Of a DNA stretch of 64,000 nt, positions 1-7,478 are shown piece by piece. The stretch comes from Chloroflexota bacterium. GTDB lineage: Bacteria; Chloroflexota; Anaerolineae; Promineifilales; Promineifilaceae. The notes under the pieces were generated by a model, which made no database searches, was not told where the DNA came from, and saw only the letters and a program-made list of their open reading frames with translations. Made by a program: the position numbers and the translations under genes. Every line of letters begins with the position of its first letter. Position 1 is the stretch's first letter. The stretch spans positions 1-64,000 of the forward strand of contig JAGNBF010000015.1 in assembly GCA_018004935.1 (NCBI GenBank), written 5' to 3'.

Positions 1-98
1 GCCTCGTTATCCCCACCCGGCCCACCCGCCGGGCCACCCCCACAGGCCACCAGCACCAGGGCCAGTAGCAAAAGCCATAACAAACGTGTTTTGTTCAT
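1..98 (-). CDS. PotD-like substrate-binding lipoprotein, N-terminus only
   Basis: Only the first 32 codons are in the window; the rest lies beyond base 1. The visible part is a classic lipoprotein signal: MNKTR, a run of Leu/Ala/Val, then the lipobox LVAC followed by a Gly/Pro-rich linker. An AGGAG-type ribosome site lies just upstream of the ATG at 98. It is the fourth gene in a potA-potB-potC order on the same strand. That is the standard place of the spermidine/putrescine-binding protein, so the role is inferred from context and not from its own ligand domain. Confidence 0.65.
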   Translation of the reverse strand, partial: MNKTRLLWLLLLALVLVACGGGPAGGPGGDNE

Positions 99-121
99 GT
101 TCTCCTCCGAAAGATAAGAAA

Positions 122-247
122 GGTTCTTTCGGGATTCGCGGGATGTGGCTACATGGTGGGGCTGGCCTTGTGCCTGCCCCGCCAAGGGCAACCACAAGGG
201 TTGCCCCTACAGATGGTGTCAACCCCCTGAAATCCCGAAGACCCAGA
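122..247. repeat. Dispersed hairpin repeat, family R copy 1
   Basis: The left end (TCTTTCGGGATTCGCGG) and the right end (CCTGAAATCCCGAAGACC) are imperfect inverted repeats. Inside are two small hairpins, GGCCTTGTGCCTGCCC and GGGCAACCACAAGGGTTGCC. Relatives lie at 22473-22547, 35248-35422 and 54996-55119. Confidence 0.8.
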
Positions 248-255
248 TAAGAAAT

Positions 256-434
256 AGGGCGATTGCATACTCGGATTTCCCCCACCCCTAACCCCGCCCC
301 CAGGGGCGGGGAACTTTTTAAGAGCCGTTTTTCACGGGCGATGCCCGCGAAAAACGGCTCAAATTGGTTTTTTCCCCTTCAGGCCAGGAATTGTTAGAGT
401 GCTGGGTTCATTGGGGTGAGGATGCAATCGCCCT
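256..434. repeat. MITE-like element, family A copy 1 (179 bp)
   Basis: The ends are inverted repeats: AGGGCGATTGCATACTC on the left, GATGCAATCGCCCT on the right. Inside are a GC-rich hairpin (CCCCGCCC...GGGCGGGG) and a long near-perfect stem-loop at 322-360 with arms GAGCCGTTTTTC and GAAAAACGGCTC. Full-length relatives are at 4866-5048 and 56686-56867. No coding capacity is seen. Confidence 0.85.
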
Positions 435-450
435 GAGATAAGAAAGGGTG

Positions 451-543
451 TATTGGTGTATTGGTGTATTGGTGTATTGGTGTATTGGTGTATTGGTGTA
501 TTGGTGTACCAATATACTAATACACCAATATACTAATACACCC
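451..543. repeat. Short tandem repeat, seven TATTGGTG units plus inverted units
   Basis: Seven exact tandem copies of TATTGGTG (451-506) are followed at once by degenerate inverted units (TACCAATATACTAATACACC). The block can fold into a long AT-rich hairpin. It lies between potC and the potD-like gene. Similar hairpins, built on related short units, lie between many other genes of the window. Confidence 0.9.
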
Positions 544-556
544 CTCCCCCCTCCCC

Positions 557-1405
557 CTACCGCCGTTGCAACACCAGCGAGATCACCACCAAAACGGTTG
601 ATCCCAGTAACATCAGCGTAGAAATAGCGTTGATCTCTGGCGTAATGCCGAATTTGATCATTGAGTACACCTGCACCGGTAACGTCGTCGAACCGGGGCC
701 AGACACAAAAAAGGTGATGACAAAATCATCCAGGGAGAGGGTGAAAGCCATCAAAGCCCCGGAGATGATGCCCGGCATAAGCAAGGGCAGGGTAATGCGC
801 CGAAAAATTGTCCAGCCATCGGCTCCCAAGTCCGCGGCCGCTTCCTCTAACCGTTCATCCATATCCGCCAGCCGCGCCCGCACCACAATCGCCACAAAAG
901 CCACATTAAAGGCCACATGAATCACCAACACGGTATACCGGCTCAGGGCCACATTAAACATAACAAAAAAGAGCAGGCTAGACAGAGCCATAACAATATC
1001 GGGGATGATGACCGGCAGGTAAAGGATGGCGTCGTAGGTGAGCTTGCCCCAAAACCGATACCGCTCCAACACCAGAGCCGATAGGGTTCCCAGGATGGTA
1101 CTGAGCACGGTAGACCAGAAGGCGACCCACAAACTCACCTGCAAAGCCCGGCCCAACGCCCGATCCGTAAACAGTTCGCTGTACCACTGGGTACTGAACC
1201 CCTGCCACACCCCCACCACTTTGTTGGCGTTAAACGAATAGATGATGAGGATAAAAATGGGCAGGTAAAGGAACAAAAACACGCCAAGCGCCAGCCAGGT
1301 CAACACATGCTTGTTAAACGTCTGGCGCAGGTTGTGGCCGAACATCTGCCGGGGGATGGTGAAAGATTGCGGACGATTTGCGGTTGCGGTGGTCATAGTT
1401 GCCAT
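557..1405 (-). CDS. potC: Spermidine/putrescine-type ABC transporter permease PotC
   Basis: 282 residues, the usual length for PotC. This inner-membrane permease of an ABC importer has about six membrane segments. The cytoplasmic EAA loop, which docks on the ATPase, is visible at about residues 185-210 (EEAAADLGADGWTIF...LPLLMPGI); its Ala-Ala-Ala is encoded by a GCGGCCGC site at 834. The phrase FTLSLDDFVITFF is typical of PotC/PotI proteins. A second Met three codons in (MTTATAN) is an equally possible start because no strong ribosome site is seen. It lies downstream of potB and potA on the same strand. The substrate could be a polyamine or another small cation. Confidence 0.9.
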   Translation of the reverse strand: MATMTTATANRPQSFTIPRQMFGHNLRQTFNKHVLTWLALGVFLFLYLPIFILIIYSFNANKVVGVWQGFSTQWYSELFTDRALGRALQVSLWVAFWSTVLSTILGTLSALVLERYRFWGKLTYDAILYLPVIIPDIVMALSSLLFFVMFNVALSRYTVLVIHVAFNVAFVAIVVRARLADMDERLEEAAADLGADGWTIFRRITLPLLMPGIISGALMAFTLSLDDFVITFFVSGPGSTTLPVQVYSMIKFGITPEINAISTLMLLGSTVLVVISLVLQRR

Positions 1406-1462
1406 TGGGAGACTGAGAGATTGCGAGACTAAGGGTTCGTAAAAATATAACTTCCCGGTTTA

Positions 1463-1494
1463 GACCTGACAGGTTTCCGAAAACCTGTCAGGTC
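1463..1494. repeat. 32-bp palindrome, family P copy 1
   Basis: A nearly perfect palindrome with arms GACCTGACAGGTTT and AAACCTGTCAGGTC, set between potB and potC. The flanks (AACTTCCCGG on the left, GGAACTTAAT on the right) are shared with copies at 50343 and 54829, so the full repeat is about 95-100 bp. Weaker relatives form the core of the 84-bp elements at 14801 and 44471. Confidence 0.85.
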
Positions 1495-1530
1495 TTGACG
1501 GAACTTAATCTTTTACAGACCCTAAGAGAC

Positions 1531-1615
1531 TGGAAAACTGTGTGATCTAAACTCTGAACTCGAAACTCTGAACTACTTGAGTTTAGAGTTCAGAGCCAGA
1601 GCTAGAGGGTTTTCC
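1531..1615. repeat. Degenerate short-unit hairpin (AACTCTGAACT type)
   Basis: Units such as AAACTCTGAACT recur and are followed by their inverse, GAGTTTAGAGTTCAGAG. The outer arms are GGAAAAC and GTTTTCC. It belongs to the same class of intra-operon spacers as the block at 451-543, with another unit sequence. Confidence 0.7.
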
Positions 1616-1660
1616 AAAGTAATATCCTCTTGCTCTCCTCTCGCTCTAAACTCCAGTGAA

Positions 1661-3004
1661 CTACTTCAACTGTTGATTCCGGTTCAAGGTGCGGAAATAA
1701 AACAACGTCGCGGCCAGCATAATTGCCATCATAATGAAGCCAATGGCCGAACCAAACGGCCAGTCGCGCACGGTCATAAACTGTTGTTGGAGCAGGTTGC
1801 CCAGGAGAGCTACCCTGGCCCCACCCATTAAGTCCGGGGTGACATACGCCCCCAACGATGGGATGAAGACGATGATGGAACCGGCGACGATGCCGGGCAT
1901 GGTCAGGGGGATGAGAACCCGCACGGTACGCCAGAAGGTGTTGGCCCCCAGGTCCGCGGCCGCTTCCAATAATGTCCAATCCATCTTCTCCAACGCACTA
2001 TACAGGGGCAGGACCATAAACGGCAGGTAGCCATAAAACAGCCCCAACATCACCGCTGGCTGATTAAACAACAGGGGCAACTTTTGCTCCGTGATGGCGG
2101 CTATCCAGGCAAAAAAGCCGTTGCCATCGGCCAGCATCACCGCCTGATCATGCAAGGTAATCGTCCAGAAATTATTGATCAGCCCCGAATCGCGCAAAAT
2201 GAGCATCCAGGCGTAGGTTCGCACCAGAAAGTTAGTCCAGAATGGAATCATCACCAGAAAGATGTAAGCATTGCGGTACTTTTGCGGTTGCCGGGCGATC
2301 CAGTAAGCGAAGGGGTAACCAACCAGCAGGCAGATGAGGGTGTTGAAGATGGCGATCCCTAATGACCGCCAGAAAATCCGCAGGTAAAGGTATTCGCCCC
2401 CCACCGGGCTGAAAAAGCGAATGTAATCGTTGAAGTAGGCACCGATGTTGCCCAGGCTGAAGGCCGGGTAGGTGACAGTTCCTGACCGGGTACGCTCGCC
2501 CAGGCTGACAACAAAAACGATGAGAATCGGGGCGACAAAAAAGAGGCCCAACCAGAACCCGGCGGGATAAGCCAACGCTCCGGCAATATTGCGCCGGATG
2601 AGGATGAAGGCAAAACCGGAGAGGGCGATGAACGCGGCCGCGCCGTAAAACTCCCGTGTCAGCCCAAAATAGACCAGGCCCAACAGCACACCCGCGGCCG
2701 CACGTCCCACTCCCACCGTCGCCGCCAGCCGCTTCTCCCGCCACAGCCCCAGCCCTACAAACAAATCCACCGCCAGCAAAACACCATACACCAGATAACC
2801 GGTCAGGCCGCCCCCTTGCGCCAGGGCATTCTCAAACGGCGTCGCCGTCCAGCCAATGGCCCCAAACGTAGCCCAGCGGAAAAGCAAGACGCCCCACACC
2901 ACCCCCTGCGCTAAAAACAGAGTCGCGGCCGCACGCCAAAACGGATTCACCCCCGCCGTCATCATCGGCTCATCTGGCGAGGAAAGGGTTGTTGTTGCCA
3001 TCAT
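1661..3004 (-). CDS. potB: Spermidine/putrescine-type ABC permease PotB with long N-terminal membrane extension
   Basis: 447 residues, about 150 more than a normal PotB. The C-terminal two thirds is a standard permease: it starts near GFWLGLFFVAPILIVF, and its EAA loop reads LEAAADLGANTFWRT...LIPLTMPGI, encoded over a GCGGCCGC site at 1957. The extra N-terminal part (about residues 20-140) is hydrophobic and looks like four further membrane segments; I cannot assign it to a family. The start at 3004 (Met-Met-Ala-Thr) has GGAGAAC just upstream. It forms the transport channel with PotC, powered by PotA. Five GCGGCCGC sites lie in this gene. Confidence 0.88.
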   Translation of the reverse strand: MMATTTLSSPDEPMMTAGVNPFWRAAATLFLAQGVVWGVLLFRWATFGAIGWTATPFENALAQGGGLTGYLVYGVLLAVDLFVGLGLWREKRLAATVGVGRAAAGVLLGLVYFGLTREFYGAAAFIALSGFAFILIRRNIAGALAYPAGFWLGLFFVAPILIVFVVSLGERTRSGTVTYPAFSLGNIGAYFNDYIRFFSPVGGEYLYLRIFWRSLGIAIFNTLICLLVGYPFAYWIARQPQKYRNAYIFLVMIPFWTNFLVRTYAWMLILRDSGLINNFWTITLHDQAVMLADGNGFFAWIAAITEQKLPLLFNQPAVMLGLFYGYLPFMVLPLYSALEKMDWTLLEAAADLGANTFWRTVRVLIPLTMPGIVAGSIIVFIPSLGAYVTPDLMGGARVALLGNLLQQQFMTVRDWPFGSAIGFIMMAIMLAATLFYFRTLNRNQQLK

Positions 3005-3064
3005 GTTCTCCAGGGAAAGAGGTTGGTGGGTTAGTGTATGGGTGGATTGGTGGATTGGTGTATT

Positions 3065-3167
3065 GTAACTATTCAGACCCTAAAGGTTTTGACCTCTGGT
3101 GATTCTGGCCTCATGTTAATAAAAACCTTTAGGGTCTCTCTGGCAAAAGTGCCACCTGAATAGTTAC
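3065..3167. repeat. Long hairpin element with GTAACTATTCAG ends
   Basis: The outer arms GTAACTATTCAG (3065) and CTGAATAGTTAC (ending 3167) are exact inverses. Just inside are ACCCTAAAGGTTTT and AAAACCTTTAGGGT, also inverse. The ends resemble those of the 82-bp elements at 23202 and 59269 (GTAACTACT). It lies in the potA-potB spacer. Confidence 0.8.
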
Positions 3168-3292
3168 GGTGGATTGGTGGATTGGTTATTGATGCACTAA
3201 TTCACCAATCATCGCCCCTTCATCACCACACCAACAAGTCAATCGCACTAATACACTAATACACCAATATACCAATATACCAATAACCACCT
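3168..3292. repeat. Degenerate TATTGGTG-type short repeats with inverse
   Basis: GGATTGGTGGATTGG units at the left and CACTAATACACTAATACACC units at the right are inverse, so the spacer can fold on itself. It fills the gap between potA and the hairpin element at 3065-3167. The same unit is found at 451-543, 12138-12235 and 32628-32702. Confidence 0.75.
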
Positions 3293-3300
3293 CCCCCTCC

Positions 3301-4500
3301 TCAATCCAACAAAATCTGCGCATTCTCCGCCGCCCAATGGACATAAACATCATCACCCACACTGAACATGGTGTCATAACGGCTACCGAAATTTTGCACC
3401 CGGACAACCAGAGCCGTCTCGCCCTGGCCGAGGCCCACTTTATAGCGGGTATCGGTGCCAATGTAGATCGCTTCCTGCACGCGGCCGCGGACAACCACAC
3501 TATTCTTCTCCATCGCCAGGTACTCCCGCACATCCACCTCACCAGACGGGATTTTGTCGCCAAACAGGCTCGCGGCCGCTTCCACATCAATCCCCGTCTC
3601 CTTCTTCATCAAATCCACCTTCCCCACCGGGTACACATTAATCTTCTCCGGCCGAATCGCCAGCGTCACCAACTGCCCCTCGGCCAACACATGCCCTTCC
3701 GAACTGGCCATCACCGTCGCCCCCGGAATTGCCACCGTCGCCAAAGCCTTTACCTCTTGCACCCGCCCCTCCACAAAATTCGTCTCACCAATAAAATCGG
3801 CCACAAACCGGTTAGCCGGATGCTCATAAATACGGCGCGGCTCCCCAATCTGTTGCACCACCCCCTCATTCATCACCGCAATCCGATCCGACATCGTCAA
3901 CGCTTCTTCCTGATCATGGGTCACATAAATAAAAGTGATCCCCACTTCCACCTGGATTTGCTTCAACTCCAACTGCATCGCCTTACGCAACTTCAAATCC
4001 AGCGCCCCCAACGGCTCATCCAACAACAACACCTGGGGCTTATTCACCAATGCGCGAGCCAGAGCCACCCGCTGTTGTTGCCCCCCGGAAAGCTGTTTCG
4101 GGCGACGATCACTCAAATGGGGCAACTGCACCAACTCCAGCGCCTCACGCACCCGCTGATTAATTTCGGGCCGGGCAACCTTTTTCATTTCCAGGCCAAA
4201 AGCCACATTTTGGGCCACATTCATGTGGGGAAAGAGGGCATAACTTTGGAAAACGGTATTGACCGGGCGACGATGAGCCGGAATACCGGCCACTTGTTGC
4301 CCTTTGATATAAATCTCACCAATGGTGGGTTGTTCAAAACCGGCAATCATGCGCAGATTAGTCGTTTTGCCACAACCACTCGGCCCCAAAAGCGAGAAAA
4401 ACTCCCCATCCCGAATCTCTAAATCAATGTCATCCACAGCGACAAAATCGCCGAACTTTTTGGTGACGTTACGAAGTTCAACAGCAGGCGTTTTAGACAT
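3301..4500 (-). CDS. potA: Spermidine/putrescine-type ABC transporter ATPase PotA
   Basis: 399 residues. It hydrolyses ATP on the cytoplasmic side to drive import through PotB/PotC. Walker A GPSGCGKTT is at about residues 38-46, the signature LSGGQQQRVALARAL at about 134, Walker B LLLDEPLGALD at about 155, and the His switch in VTHDQEEA follows. The C-terminal 140 residues form the TOBE-type regulatory domain found in PotA and related importer ATPases. The start at 4500 has GGGAG upstream. It is the first gene of the potA-B-C-D set. Spacers of about 255-460 bp full of repeats separate the four genes, which is loose for such an operon. Confidence 0.93.
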   Translation of the reverse strand: MSKTPAVELRNVTKKFGDFVAVDDIDLEIRDGEFFSLLGPSGCGKTTNLRMIAGFEQPTIGEIYIKGQQVAGIPAHRRPVNTVFQSYALFPHMNVAQNVAFGLEMKKVARPEINQRVREALELVQLPHLSDRRPKQLSGGQQQRVALARALVNKPQVLLLDEPLGALDLKLRKAMQLELKQIQVEVGITFIYVTHDQEEALTMSDRIAVMNEGVVQQIGEPRRIYEHPANRFVADFIGETNFVEGRVQEVKALATVAIPGATVMASSEGHVLAEGQLVTLAIRPEKINVYPVGKVDLMKKETGIDVEAAASLFGDKIPSGEVDVREYLAMEKNSVVVRGRVQEAIYIGTDTRYKVGLGQGETALVVRVQNFGSRYDTMFSVGDDVYVHWAAENAQILLD

Positions 4501-4865
4501 CCTGACTCCCTATAACAACAGTGAACCATGAACAGTGAACAGTCGGGTTAGTGACGGTTCACGGCTTGTAAGCCAAAAACAATTGGCGAAAAAACGTTCA
4601 TCCGGGTCTTAAAACCCTGTGTGATCTGGCACGCTATGGGGGGCAGTGCCAGTGAGCCGGAAAACCAGGGCTGGTTTCCCGTCAGTGTTTTGCCGTGGTG
4701 GGGAGACCTTCCCTCACGCAAAAAGGACAACAAAACGACCGATTTGAGCCATTGGCTCAATCTCACCCAGCACAGTGTTCAGGGGGATCCCTGTTGATGT
4801 GATTGCCTGGGAGACGGTAGGGAGGATTTTATAACGGGGAGGGGGATCACGCAAAGTGTGGGGAC
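4501..4865. other. Intergenic stretch upstream of potA, no gene seen
   Basis: It begins with a short-unit repeat (GTGAACCATGAACAGTGAACAG, broken here by degeneracy, with a later GACGGTTCACGG). The rest shows no convincing coding frame, RNA or promoter. The potA promoter must lie here, but I cannot point to a clear -35/-10 pair. Confidence 0.5.
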
Positions 4866-5048
4866 AGAGCGATTGCATACTCACCAGAATGAACCCATCC
4901 CCCTGACGATTCCCGAAATCGGGAAGGGGGAACCTACTCGGCGGGCAAAATCGGGGGCCTTCTCCCCCGGATTTTGCCCGTCTTAAAAAACTCCCTGCCC
5001 CGGGAGACGGGATTGGGGGTGGGGGAACTCCGAGTAGGCAATCGCCCT
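4866..5048. repeat. MITE-like element, family A copy 2 (183 bp)
   Basis: The ends are AGAGCGATTGCATACTC and GAGTAGGCAATCGCCCT. The internal stem-loop at 4942-4980 has arms CGGGCAAAATC and GATTTTGCCCG, then G5/C5. The hairpin CCCTGCCCCGGGAG is the GC core. Compared with copy 1 the long stem has a different sequence but is still self-complementary. Confidence 0.85.
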
Positions 5049-5146
5049 TTGTGGAGTAGCGTAAACTCGGAGAATAATGTGCTGGTCTCCCAACCGTGCC
5101 ACTTCGTATCCACAAAAATGACGCGCACCCCTCAATTCAGAGAGGA

Positions 5147-5176
5147 TTGCGGCCGCGAACCCGATTTTGTTACAAT
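5147..5176 (+). promoter_or_regulatory. Possible promoter for the Uma2 gene
   Basis: TTGCGG (5147) and TACAAT (5171) are separated by 18 bp. The spacer and the -35 overlap one of the few intergenic GCGGCCGC sites (5149). This is weak evidence; the -35 matches the consensus only in part. Confidence 0.3.
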
Positions 5177-5184
5177 GTGTCATG

Positions 5185-5262
5185 TTGGGAGTTACGGGGT
5201 TGCTCGAGCCGGTCTCCTGACCGTGCTCGTTGTGGCTCGGTGGGGACACCGGCCACAGCGCG
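5185..5262. repeat. Dispersed repeat, family T (CACGGTCAGGAGACCGGCC core)
   Basis: GCTCGAGCCGGTCTCCTGAC recurs almost base for base at 15079. The core GGTCAGGAGACCGGCCACAG or its inverse also appears near 22395, 24700, 44415, 44595, 52440 and 54930. Confidence 0.75.
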
Positions 5263-5291
5263 TAAGTCCTAATGTACCAAAGAGGGACACC

Positions 5292-5969
5292 ATGACACCA
5301 GAATTACTCATCCAACAAGAACAAAACATCCTCCGCACCTTACAGCAATCACCACGCCTGCCTTTTTACTTGAAGGAGCTAAACGCACTCCTGGCCGATG
5401 AAAAACAACGTCGTCAGGCGTTTTATGCCCAGGTGCAGGAAGAGGATAAGGTGGAGTTTATTAACGGGGAAGTGATTTTCCAATCGCCAGTGAAGCTACA
5501 GCACAATGCAGCCAGTATGCGTGTGTTGATTCTGTTGCATACCTTTGTGAGTAAACACGATCTGGGCTTCGTCGGGCATGAGAAAATCATGGTTTCCCTG
5601 TCCCGCAACGATTACGAGCCGGATGTTTGTTATTTCCGTCAAGAGAAGGCCAAGAAGTTCACGCCGCGCCAGATGCAATTCCCTGCGCCGGATTTGGTGG
5701 TGGAAGTGTTATCGAACAGCACCGCCAAACTGGATCGGGGGGTGAAGTTTACCGATTATGCGGCACACGGGGTGGGAGAGTATTGGCTGGTAGACCCGGA
5801 GACGGAAACAGTTGAGCAATACCGCCTGGAAGAGGAGCGTTACACCCTGGTGATGAAAGGGCGCACCGGCCAGATTGAAAGTGTGATACTGCCCGGCTTC
5901 GTGGTTCCCGTCCGCGCCATTTTCGACACCGACGCCCACCGCACTGCACTGGCGGAGATGGTCAGGTAG
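5292..5969 (+). CDS. Uma2-family (DUF820) endonuclease-fold protein
   Basis: 225 residues. Uma2 proteins share the PD-(D/E)XK nuclease fold and are very common in Chloroflexota and cyanobacteria; what they cut, if anything, is not established. The core elements are visible: EFINGEVIF-like strand at about residue 57, EPDVCYF at about 106 and DLVVEVLSNST at about 135, followed by GVKFTDYAAHGVGEYWLVDP. The N-terminal 45 residues form a helical extension. The start at 5292 follows a GAGGG-like site. It stands alone, with repeats on both sides. Confidence 0.85.
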   Translation: MTPELLIQQEQNILRTLQQSPRLPFYLKELNALLADEKQRRQAFYAQVQEEDKVEFINGEVIFQSPVKLQHNAASMRVLILLHTFVSKHDLGFVGHEKIMVSLSRNDYEPDVCYFRQEKAKKFTPRQMQFPAPDLVVEVLSNSTAKLDRGVKFTDYAAHGVGEYWLVDPETETVEQYRLEEERYTLVMKGRTGQIESVILPGFVVPVRAIFDTDAHRTALAEMVR

Positions 5970-5979
5970 TGGAACAATA

Positions 5980-6042
5980 AGTGCCTGGCACGGGGCAGAA
6001 AAGCCTGGTCAGACCAAATGTTACCGCCCCGTGCCAGGCACT
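5980..6042. repeat. Hairpin with 17-bp arms after the Uma2 gene
   Basis: AGTGCCTGGCACGGGGC is followed, after a loop of about 29 bases, by its inverse GCCCCGTGCCAGGCACT. It lies 11 bp after the Uma2 stop codon, with no T-run, so it is not a typical terminator. Confidence 0.75.
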
Positions 6043-6105
6043 GAATGTACGCGCCACTGAAATGAAACACCCCTTGACCATTGGCTATTGACCATTGACC
6101 ATTTC

Positions 6106-7317
6106 TCAAGTTCCCCCAAGTTCCCCCAAATTCCTACCCCCCCCCAACACCCCTGACGCCCGCAACGCCTGAACCGCGGCCGCGTCCCACCCCATCTCTC
6201 CCAACACCTCAGCCGTATCCGCCCCCACCGCCCCGCCCACGTGCCGGTATTCCGGCTGGCTGGCCGAAAAATGGAACGGGCTGGCGATCTGTTTTTGCGT
6301 TGAGCCATCCGGTTTCGGTACATCTACCAGCAGTTGCCGCGCCTGGGTATGGGGGTGCGCCAACATCTCCTCAACCGTCAGCACCGGTTCCACACACACA
6401 TCCTGCTCTGCAAACAGTTCCAGCCAGGCCGCCAACGGCTTTTGGGCGATGATCTGGCGCAATTCGGCTTTGAGGTTGAACTGAATGGCCGCATCTTGCA
6501 CATGCCCCAGATTGATGAGATTGGGGCGGCCGATGGTCTGGCAGAATCCGGCCCAGAATTTCGGCTCCAGACTGCCAACGGAGAGGTAACGGCCATCGGC
6601 GGTGCGGTAGGTGTCGTAGAAACTGCCGCCGTTGAGCGTCCAGCTTTCGTAGGTGGGGTTACTGCCACCCACGACAAACTGGCTCACCGCCAGGCTGTTC
6701 CAGGCCACGCTCATATCGAACATACTGATGTCTACCCATTGCCCCACGCCGCTGACTTGCCGTTGGATGACCGCCGCCAGGATGCCCGTCACCGCCCCAA
6801 ACGAGCCACCGCCCACATCGGCCACCTGCACACCGAGGGGGGTGGGGCCGGACTGTTTGCGGCCGCTGTGCCCCAACACCCCCGCCAGCGCCAGATAGTT
6901 CAGGTCGTGCCCGGCGCGATCCCGGTAAGGGCCGGTCTGGCCGTAGCCGGTGATGGAACAGTAAATGAGATCCGGGCGGATGGCGCGTAAGGTTTCATAC
7001 CCCAGCCCCAGTCGTTCCATGACGCCGGGGCGGAACTGCTCCACTACAATGTCGTATTTTTGCAGGAGGCGGTGGATGATCGCGGCCGCGTCCCCATGCT
7101 TCAAATCCAATGCCAGCGAGCGTTTGTTCCGGCCCAACAGAGCGTGCCAGGCCGAAGTCGTGCCATCGAACGGCGGCGTGAAACGCACCATGTCAGGCCG
7201 GTTGGGGGCTTCGATGCGGAGCACATCCGCCCCCATATCCGCCAGCATCATCGTGGCAAACGGGCCAGGCAAGAGGGTGGTGAAGTCGAGGATGTTGAGG
7301 GAAGCCAGCGGTCTCAT
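6106..7317 (-). CDS. Class III CoA-transferase / alpha-methylacyl-CoA racemase family
   Basis: 403 residues, a normal length for the CaiB/BaiF family. These enzymes either move CoA between acids or, in the racemase branch, invert an alpha-methyl centre on an acyl-CoA. The N-terminus (LDFTTLLPGPFATMMLADMGADV) and the GYGQTGPYRDRAGHDLNYLALAG segment at about residue 145 fit. The His-Asp-x-Asn-Tyr in that segment is the catalytic pair of the racemase branch, which I favour. The acyl-CoA ligase just upstream on the same strand could supply its substrate. The last residues (GELGGT) are encoded by the first units of a short-unit repeat that fills the following spacer. Confidence 0.85.
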   Translation of the reverse strand: MRPLASLNILDFTTLLPGPFATMMLADMGADVLRIEAPNRPDMVRFTPPFDGTTSAWHALLGRNKRSLALDLKHGDAAAIIHRLLQKYDIVVEQFRPGVMERLGLGYETLRAIRPDLIYCSITGYGQTGPYRDRAGHDLNYLALAGVLGHSGRKQSGPTPLGVQVADVGGGSFGAVTGILAAVIQRQVSGVGQWVDISMFDMSVAWNSLAVSQFVVGGSNPTYESWTLNGGSFYDTYRTADGRYLSVGSLEPKFWAGFCQTIGRPNLINLGHVQDAAIQFNLKAELRQIIAQKPLAAWLELFAEQDVCVEPVLTVEEMLAHPHTQARQLLVDVPKPDGSTQKQIASPFHFSASQPEYRHVGGAVGADTAEVLGEMGWDAAAVQALRASGVLGGGRNLGELGGT

Positions 7318-7351
7318 ATTGGTTCGTTGCGGCTGGAGCCGAAAAATAATT

Positions 7352-7445
7352 AACAGGTGAATTGTTGAACTGTTGAATTGTTAATAAAAAAGCGATTGCC
7401 GCTTCGTTAATCATTCACCAATTCAACAATGCAACCATTAATTAT
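7352..7445. repeat. Short-unit hairpin (GAATTGTTGAACTGTTG type)
   Basis: AATTGTTGAACTGTTGAATTG and its inverse CACCAATTCAACAATGCAACC bracket AAAGCGATTGCCGCTTCG. It forms the spacer between the ligase and the CoA-transferase/racemase. Confidence 0.7.
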
Positions 7446-7478
7446 TCGATTCCTTGCCGGGCACTGAGTGTTAGAGCG

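Noticed and set aside
451-506. CRISPR-like look of the tandem TATTGGTG array
   Set aside because: Units of 8 bp are contiguous without spacers and no cas genes are present.
3337-4422. Long open frame on the plus strand opposite potA (361 codons)
   Set aside because: It is antisense to a well-supported ABC ATPase and is His/Arg/Leu-rich with no domain; a typical shadow.
4548-5249. Several short open frames between potA and the Uma2 gene
   Set aside because: They run through repeat hairpins (SPTPNPVSRGREFF-like peptides are translated repeats) on both strands.
5980-6042. Terminator after the Uma2 gene
   Set aside because: The stem is strong but the loop is long and no T-run follows.
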